A stretch of DNA of 64,000 bases from Poronia punctata. Lineage: Eukaryota; Ascomycota; Sordariomycetes; Xylariales; Xylariaceae. The stretch lies in NCBI GenBank assembly GCA_022579005.1, contig MU401475.1, positions 207,997 through 271,996 on the forward strand, given 5' to 3'. This document shows positions 56,101 to 64,000 of this stretch, one piece after another (within the stretch, counting starts at the first letter, position 1; each line of letters opens with the position of its first letter). The translations under genes were made by a program, and so were the position numbers. The notes below the pieces were generated by a model, which was given only the letters and a program-made list of their open reading frames with translations, did no database searches and was not told the origin of the DNA.

Positions 56101-59100
56101 TCGATTCAGTATGACAGGGCCTAGGGATGTTGTTGGCTTGGAAGTATCGAAGCAAGCCACGGTGCGTCGTCTTCAGTATCGGGAAGCTCGATGAGTACGC
56201 ACAACGAGTCCACATATATACAGTATCGTATATGCGCTGGTCGTTCGACGAAGTTGGAACCAAGACGCGGCCTTGTAAACACCCTTGTTTTACCCAGGTT
56301 ATTTGAGTTGTGATTCGTCAGCTTCAGCTTCTATACCGAACATGGGCCGACATCTCGCAGCCGGCTGTTATCATTACTAGGCGTCAGAAGCACCCCCACC
56401 GTTGGTTTTTAGAATCGACTACCTCCTGTTAAGGAGGGGCTTGGTCGGCCGAGACTGCCTGCGTATACCGACCACTGGAAAATAAGCCACTGGTATAGCA
56501 AAAGGTATGCTGGACTCCGAGCAACGTCGATTATTGGTTGTCGTGATCGACGTCGACAAGATCCTGTGTGAGTCGATAAGTGCGCACTGATGGTATTGCG
56601 AGATATTTTGTAGCTAGGTGGTTAGGTAGTGGCCCCGACGGCTTCCGGGTCGCTAGGTAAATACTAATAACCTATAGTCATATCCACTTCTAGTCTAAAA
56701 CTTCAGCAAGACAAGGTGGCTGACTTGGGCTTTTGGCATTTCGTCTGAGCATAAGGCGATCAGAGACCCTGCGATGGGTAAGTGATCTGGGACCAAGTGT
56801 TGATTTCTGATACAATTTTTCTCTTTTCGAAATCCTTACGGCCCAGTGATCTTCTGCTGAATCTTGATGAGGTTGCTCGAGCACGAGGAGAATAAGGGTC
56901 GGCACGCACGTGGAGGTACGTACGGGATTAAGGGACGTTGTGGTGGGGTATTGCTACAGAAAACCTGCCTCAGGTAGAGTACGAATGCCAAATTGAGATT
57001 GATGTATCTGACCCTCGCACACATTGGTTGATGTGCATTTAGCCACAACCTTTATCTTTTTGCCTATTCTTAGAACGATGGTGAGCTTGAGATTTCTATA
57101 TACCCAATCCTGCACCACTGTGTAGTTGCGCCTGCTCGATCTAGTCATGTATTTCCTGTTCAGGCCACATGCATATAAAAGTAGCCAACCGGAAAGTGGG
57201 AAAGCACCTGGCCAGCATTTCCATTCAACACCTGCACCTACCTACCTAACCCTACGTGCCTACCTACCTTAGTAGTAGAATTTTAACGTCTATCTTAGGT
57301 TACGTGCCTACCTAAGTAGGTACCGACAGTAAGTTTGTCTACGTAATAGAGGTAGGCACAATCTGGGTTCACGTCTGGCATATTTTAGGGCCGAAGCACC
57401 GACCTCGTGCTTGGTACGTTTGAAATTCGAATTGGAGATGATGCATACATCCATGTAAGTACCGAACCTACATCTCAGAACATTTACTGTTAGTTACCAG
57501 TTCTTGGTCGATATCATCTCTGCCACTTACTTGTACCCTGGAGATTAAAGATACGGGATCCCCAGTCAGCATTCCTCGGCATTTTTGATTAAAGATCCCG
57601 TCGGGCTGCGGGGACATGCTGGCTGGGATAAATGGTGTGTCATGCTTCGGTAATTATTTGACCACCATCGCGCCCACCGAGGTCCTTTCTTGGAGAGACG
57701 AAACTCTCGACTATATCGCACACTTGGACATCGATAAGGAAGCTTGTGTTCTTAGAGGACATTTACAGGTAGACCTAGGCTCGGCTATTTTCCCGCTACC
57801 AGTATGGTGGAGCACCCACCGGAGATGGAGATATGAAACTCTCCGAACCCTTGACGTAGGTTTTTTGCCGGCCTGGTCGCATTGCGGCCGCAGGGACAGC
57901 CGCATCGGCGCGTGGTCAGGAGACAATCCCAACGGTCACCACGCCAGCGCCACGTCGAATCGACAACCAGTGACGTAACGCGGCCTCATATATTGTATGC
58001 GGGGTACCCGCGTCGTAGGTATTGCTCTCGCCCATCATAACAGGACGACATCGGAAGGGCAACGCTCGGCCGCGAGGCTATCATTCCAAACCGTAAGCGT
58101 GCGTATAAGAGATATCATTGACGACTACTGCGTCTCGGTAGGTCATGTCTTGTTGGCATGATGGTTTCGTCGCTCAATAGCTTCTAGATATATGATATAT
58201 CAGTTCCGTGACGCGCGATCACCATGTTGACGGTGGAAAGGCTGACCGGGCTAGGCAACCCAGGTCATTGTTCGGCGCTCCATCTTCGAACTGGGACCCG
58301 AAAGCTTTCCGCCACAGGGGAACATAAGAAAAATTGAAGGGCTATAGACGCATGTTGGCCCATATTCACAGATATCTTAATCAGCCAATCTAGGCAAGCC
58401 TATCCCACACCCAGCACGCCCAACCTGTACAATGTGGAGGGACTATACATAGCATGATAATATCGTCGTCCCCTCTGCCGGCAGAAATTCGTGCCGGATA
58501 CCGGTCTAATACCAGAGGAAGACCAGGTATGTTCTTGAAATGTTTTTAGTGTTATGCCCATGGCTCGCTTATTATATCCGTGCTTATATAAACGCTGTAT
58601 CTGTCTTGTGATACTAGCCCCTGATCGGGCCCGTTCCTCGATGGGGCTGTGTGCCGCGGTAGCATCGAATTGTTCCCGCAATGCTATGATATAGTTCATT
58701 ACTGTACTTCTCCCTAATGCAGAGAGCATGGTACAAGACAAGATGATGAACTTCTGGCCTGGCCCCTTGCGCTATGTATACTACCTACTTACTATAGCTA
58801 ATAGTGTATAGGCCCGCCTGACCCATTCCGCGTCATCAGCCTTTGCGACGTTACCTATAATCAATGAGGCCAATCATCTAGATCAGGATAGTTCTGCCCA
58901 CATTTCTAAGTGTTGCGGAGTGCCTACTCTTCTGAGGCGCCTCCTTTCCGATGGTATGCGATATCGGTCGAGCTCATATTGCTCGACCAGTTCAACTATG
59001 CTTAAAGGTGTCCTCTGTTTTGTCAACGACGTCATTCACCCCTCTGTGTCATGAGGTTTCACTCGGTTTCCCTGAGGAGTACACGGCTTGATTGAGATGC

Positions 59101-62100
59101 GCAAAGGAAGTATTTGAAGAAGTTGAAACCCTTATAGGTAGGCACGTAGATGTTGCGGCTTCCATTCACATGACGCCTTGACCGCTTAGAGTGGGGAGGT
59201 TAGATGCTACAAGCGTGCGGGAAATCTCTAGCCTAGCCTAGAAATCTCACACCGGGAATTTTAAAAAGATTGTCGCTTACACGGTCTTACGTCCAATGGG
59301 CCTCTGACAGTCCTTACAGGTCCATTCAATCTCCGGCAACCCCCAACACGTCGATCAACGGGAAGAACGCACAAAATCCAAAATCCTTCCCCCTCTCTCC
59401 CTACCTCCCCTCCCAATCACGGCTCGCCCTCGCATGATAGGTCCGATCATCCTAACCAAGAAGGACCCCGACCAAGAAGCTGACTACTTTAGGTGCCAGG
59501 CTCAGGGAGGGCCCAGGCTGTTACGTAGCAGAGCGAAGCAGGCCAATGTATCTGACTGATTAGACGGCTAGAGATCTAAAAACTTGCTGGTGGGGTAACA
59601 GGAGTTCATGGTAATAGGCCGAGAGACAAGACAGAAGACTGCGGGACGAAATGATCGTCACGGGGAAAGTAGGGGATGCTAGGCTTCTACAGCTACAGGA
59701 TCACACTGCACAGCAAGGAGCTCTACTGAAGTGATGCACCGGCGCGAAGTTCCATCGATAGCTTTTTAGACTGATGTTCGAGAACAGTTTGGGGGTGAAG
59801 TGACTTGAATTTGATGCCCCCCTCACGTCTCAGGCCGCTGGCTTGGCCAACAACCAGCTCATTCATGTCGCCACGAAGCTCACTGGAAATAACCTAGCCG
59901 TCAGATAGAAAGCAGATGTACGAGTTAGTTGGCTTGGTAAAGGAATTGCCTGTTGTACATTGTATAAGCGAGGTTCCTAAAGCGGTCGCTATAGGTGCGC
60001 ATCCTTGCGCGTTATGGGGGTGGTGAAAAACGTGCCTTGACGTCCCTTTAATAAACCAAAGCCCACCCTCGACGTACTCACGCGGCAGCCCAAACCAGGG
60101 CCCATGCAATGTCCTTCGGTTCGGCCCTCCGACGGTGCCTAGCACTAGTCGAGCGAGAAAGGGAAGCTTTCTGCTATAAGTCGGCAAGAACCAATGGGAA
60201 CAGGTCCCTGATATTGATCTGACCAGAAATTCGGCAGATATTGTTGCAGAGTAACGTGTGTGCGACGTAGTGTCGTGCATCAATAACGCAGGGGGGTTCG
60301 GGTTCGGCGTTGGTAGGTACCTACATACACACGTACTCAGTACATATAAGCTGTGAGCAGATAACTGCCAGACCGACCGGTGAAGAAGAATCTTACCAAT
60401 CTTAAAACGTGCATTAACAGATCGCTTCCATCAGCCCGTCTATACGTACATGTCCCACCGACTTTGGTTCTTGTTGGTTTCTATCGGTACCCAACCTTCG
60501 GACTTTAACAGCCAGAGGGCCAGAGTACCATATCACAGTGACACAGGTGACACTCTCTAAACAGACAGATTAGGTACTAGGTACAGGATACCTGGATGGG
60601 TTAGCACCTTGGGTACCCAACACCCACCTGCAATACTAGACATTTCAGGTATTTACCTGTATAGGTATCTATCTGCATTTGTACAAACATCGATATCATA
60701 CTGGTACACACATATCACCAAGGTAACAACTTGCCTCGCAATGAAAACCACTACGTCACCCACCTCTATATATGCCACTAGGTATGTGTAATATATGTGA
60801 TATGTGTATCTGTATAATATCAATCGAGTACCTACACGGGTGAGACGAAAGCACCGCCATCTTAAGATAAGCTGGTAAGCTGAACTGTCACCTATGAAGA
60901 AAAGACAAGTGTGAGTGAAAGGAATACGGCTGTGCTATAGGCGCATCTATAAGATTATGAGGCTCTGATCGATCGAGATATTTTGCCAGGATATACCCAA
61001 CGGGTTTGTCATCACATCAGGGAAATACCCTCTACCCACCCTACATGGTATTAAGATTTATAGTTAATGTATCTAGACTTCCTACCCGGCTTGGGACCAT
61101 CCCAAGTAATGTTGACAACCTCCTGTTCTGATGCTACATTTATGAATTCAATACCTCTACTTTCGCGGCCACGCAGGTGGCAGTTTGGGGCAAATGAGGT
61201 ACACATGCATATGCAAATGCATATATTATTCTCTGCTTTTTGGTAACCACGGTAAAAGTGGCAGGGGAGGAAAAGGCAAGAGATGTCTTCTATGTATATA
61301 CCTGAGCTAGGTAGTATAGTAATATCTGGGTGGGTACCTCAAAAGCATGTGTTACCCCCTTGGGACCGGCACTATCCTCGTTTGTTGCTGTACCTTCCTG
61401 CTGGACAGGGGTGAGGCAAGCCGCTGTCGCACTTTTGTACCTACTTTTGATTGGGAACAAGGCAGGTACCTGACAGGCAACCCCACATGCCGCCTTATTA
61501 CCTGTAGGCATATGCTATCAGTGTAGCTGGACATTTACAGGCACAGCCAATCATCAAGGAACAGCTTCAGGTACCTCCTCCTCTTGAAATCGTCTTGTAC
61601 GCCTGGATATCTTACGCCGGAGCTGTGATGAACTCTTCTAGAACAACCCAAACGTTCTCTTTAATATACAAAGTTATTTGTACTACCAAATATATACTTT
61701 ACAACCCGATGGCTATAGTAATGTTGTAACCACAAGTCAGCTTCACTTCAGTTGTTGGCCGCCTTTGGTTCCATGTACAACCAATTCACACTGTCTTTGC
61801 CATCAAAATGTTATACACGTACAAGTACGCTTAGCACATCCATGTTGCCTGGCCTCTTTGCCAACTTGGCCAAGATGAGATGGCCATCATCCATCAACAT
61901 TGACATGGATGTCAGATATTGTTCATTTATTTAGGTTGCTCTTCTCTTTGCAGTACTCACTGATTGTCCACCTAGCACCAACCATACGCATCCCACTTTT
62001 TGACCACCCCAAAATTGCAAATCAAATACCCTGAGAAGGGACAAGGGCAGGATACGGCCATCCCATGCAAGGCTGATATCATCAAGACTAGGTACTGTCT

Positions 62101-63700
62101 ATCTGCACAACTCTAATTTCATCAACGTTTTCTGCCGATTACAGGTAAAAAGGAAGTGGAAGGTGGAAACAAGACTGTAGGCGATCTTATTCATTGCTCA
62201 CTGTTACATTCTGCCGTTTGTCTCCTGCTAGGTAACCTTAGACAGGCCAACTCAAACTACGCATATAACATACCTACTATCCAACCTAGGTAGGCATAAC
62301 AAAGATATGCCAACCACCCCATAAGGTGGGATTAGGTACTGGGTGTCTCTCGTCAGGCAGACCGACGTTGAGTTGCATGGGAGTATGCAAGTAGACATGT
62401 ACACACTGACAGACAAGTACTAGTACGATGTCACTTTCCAGGACTAAAGTTTTTAGTTCCGTGCATACCCACGTGCGTTGAAAAAAGGCTAAAAAGGGCC
62501 CTAGCTGATAACCTGCTACCTGCCTCTATATCTGGTCCGGATGGATGAGGTCCAAGAATAGCAGGGGACCTGAACTGGGCCGATCGTCTTCTAAGGGCCT
62601 GTTCCCGAGTCTCCAAGCTTTAAACCACATACCTTAACTACGTAGGTCAGTCTACATGGCTATTCGTGATCTTTTATTTACCGTTCCAAGTACCTAGGCT
62701 GCAGTACGTCTACAGTACCTTTGGAGTATTGACACGTCAAAGTGGACTTTATCATTCTGGAACCCACCTGTATGTACTGCCGTCCCTGCTCCATGGACCT
62801 GGAATAAATGGACGTTGTCGTGTAACACGCTCACACTCAGGTACGGGTAAGGAGGCCAAGCGAAGATTAAGACCAACAAGATAAACTAGAGGGAAGGGGA
62901 GGTGCATGTGCTTGCCCAGGTGCATGGTCAAGTCACTCAAACCGTGCTCGCTAAGGTTGTAACTTGTCCACCTTACCTGGCCCGTACCTTCCCATATTTG
63001 TTGGTATGTCAGACTATCGGCCTTGTCTTGTCATCCGTTTACGCAGCCCGGACCCATTCTCATCATTTCCTCATTGTTCACACTGCCGCCGGGAGGTTGA
63101 CCTCATATGCCTATCTCGCCAATCCTCGTACCTTTATGCATTCGGGGTCTGAGTGCTCCCTTGGTTAAGACATGGGAAAAGGGCGGAATACGTTGTCCTT
63201 GTTATGAGCTGTGAGCAGTCGTCATGGTATGTGAACATTGCTAAGGTACTTATCTTGGTTTATGCACATGCGCGCTATCATTGCATTGCATCTCGCCAAA
63301 GCGGTATATATTGGACATCGTCTTCCTTCCACCCACGACGTTGCTCACCTCGTTCCTCTGATCCTCACCTTGCCTTAGACCATATTACCATCACATGACC
63401 AGCCTCTCATAACTCTGGAACGCAGACAGACTCGAGATTCTATCAAACGGACAAATTATAACAAATCACCTTGTAGCAATCGTCCCGACAACCTGACCTA
63501 AAGTACAACAGATCGAAGAAAGGACCAATACCGGGGTCATCCTTATTTACCTGCCCATTGTCCGACAGCAGTACAAACAACCCCTCGATCCAACAAACCG
63601 TCCATTGTCGTTGCCTGCAAACCAACCTCAATTCCTGCTCCGCCGCCGGAACCCGCTTCAAGAGAGCAAACAGACACGACAATTTCTCAAGTTGACAGGT

Positions 63701-64000
63701 CCTCTTTTGCCATCTCGATTGAACAGCTGTCGGTTGACCAGCTCAGCTGTCTTGCGCTTTCCATTGCGTTGTGGTCTATTTAAACCCCTCGACGTTCTCT
63801 TCCCATCCAACTTTGACTTGGGGGAATCCACCAGCATCCATCTCCCGCTCCTTCACACCTATACTACAGTCAAAGGTAGAAACTGCAGATTGCGCCATCG
63901 TCTCGGCCCTTGGATCCCCTCTATATACGAGCCTTTCCGTCTTGTAACCACCCTTAGTAAGTAGGTGCCACCTTATCTGGTACATATTTTTCTATAATTG
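63701..64000 (+). promoter_or_regulatory. Probable promoter/leader of a gene beyond the right edge
   Basis: TATTTAAA at 63777-63784 is followed by a strongly C/T-rich, ATG-poor stretch (about 63785-63870), the usual core-promoter pattern of well-expressed filamentous fungal genes. A GTAAGT near 63957 could be the donor of a 5' UTR intron. The coding part, if any, lies outside the window. Confidence 0.35.

Larger units (their letters stand above)
51751..63700. other. Long region with no supported gene
   Basis: About 12 kb downstream of the Asp1/Vip1 gene. No frame on either strand has a recognised domain, and attempts to join neighbouring frames by splicing gave nothing convincing. It holds TAGGTA/ACCTACC tracts (for example 57238-57320), a poly-G run near 52020, and TTG/GTT repeats. 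Frames of 113-129 codons at 57616, 58400 and 59894 look like chance. It may contain unrecognised non-coding RNA or a gene with many short exons. Confidence 0.45.

Noticed and set aside
57616..57978. 120-codon frame on the plus strand
   Set aside because: No domain, no coherent hydrophobic pattern, no partner exon; within chance length for this composition.
58400..58741. 113-codon frame on the minus strand
   Set aside because: Part of it looks helical, but there is no family match I can name and no flanking exon, so it was not called.
59894..60283. 129-codon frame on the minus strand
   Set aside because: No recognisable motif and no splice partners found on either side.

Overview
The window is nuclear DNA of a filamentous ascomycete (Pezizomycotina, most likely a Sordariomycete; this is inferred from gene content, not proved). 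Supporting signs are compact genes with 45-110 nt GT-AG introns that often carry CTAAC-type branch sites, intron-containing tRNA genes, and families typical of these fungi: a full-length Fox2 multifunctional beta-oxidation enzyme, an Asp1/Vip1 inositol-pyrophosphate kinase, an Ecm11-domain protein, a Nif1/Dsf2-type SEL1 protein, and an ankyrin protein with a STAND-type fungal N-terminus. Two 10-base N gaps (25091-25100, 41837-41846) are flanked by homopolymer artefacts, so this is a scaffold. All splice junctions were placed by hand from reading frame, splice consensus and family fit; an error of a few bases is possible.

Layout. 1-3.7 kb: assembly-edge homopolymer, then non-coding DNA rich in TAGGTA-type motifs. 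3.7-12.9 kb: a SEL1-repeat cell-cycle protein (-) with very long 3' introns, a five-finger CCCH protein (-), and the TFIIF beta subunit (+). 13.5-15.4 kb: an archaemetzincin relic with at least five frame breaks, then a tRNA-Thr/tRNA-Glu pair, both with introns. 15.9-23.2 kb: the ankyrin/STAND-like protein (-), an FAD monooxygenase (+), and an RNF216-like RBR ubiquitin ligase (+). 24.7-26.7 kb: two small hypothetical genes around a gap. 27.2-33.0 kb: Fox2 (-) and a Tda10/glycerate-kinase-like P-loop kinase (+), divergent, with two FarA/FarB-type CCTCGG boxes upstream of Fox2. 33.4-40.0 kb: the Ecm11-domain gene (-), a GNAT acetyltransferase (-) visible only after splicing, and a DHA2-type MFS transporter (-). 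41.3-44.8 kb: UTP21 (-), broken by the second gap. 47.0-51.75 kb: the Asp1/Vip1 homologue (+). 51.75-64 kb: about 12 kb with no supportable gene, ending in a TATA/CT-rich region that looks like the promoter of a gene beyond the right edge.

Most genes are single-copy housekeeping genes: transcription (TFIIF beta), nuclear RNA metabolism (CCCH protein), ribosome biogenesis (Utp21), ubiquitination, peroxisomal fatty-acid oxidation, inositol-pyrophosphate signalling, meiosis (Ecm11) and cell-cycle control (Nif1-like). No secondary-metabolite cluster, transposon, CRISPR array or obviously new multi-gene system is seen. The more unusual items are the decayed archaemetzincin, the possible dicistronic tRNA pair, the altered Fox2 peroxisomal tail, the stretched Nif1-like introns, the frequent TACGAGTA motif in non-coding DNA, and the ankyrin protein.
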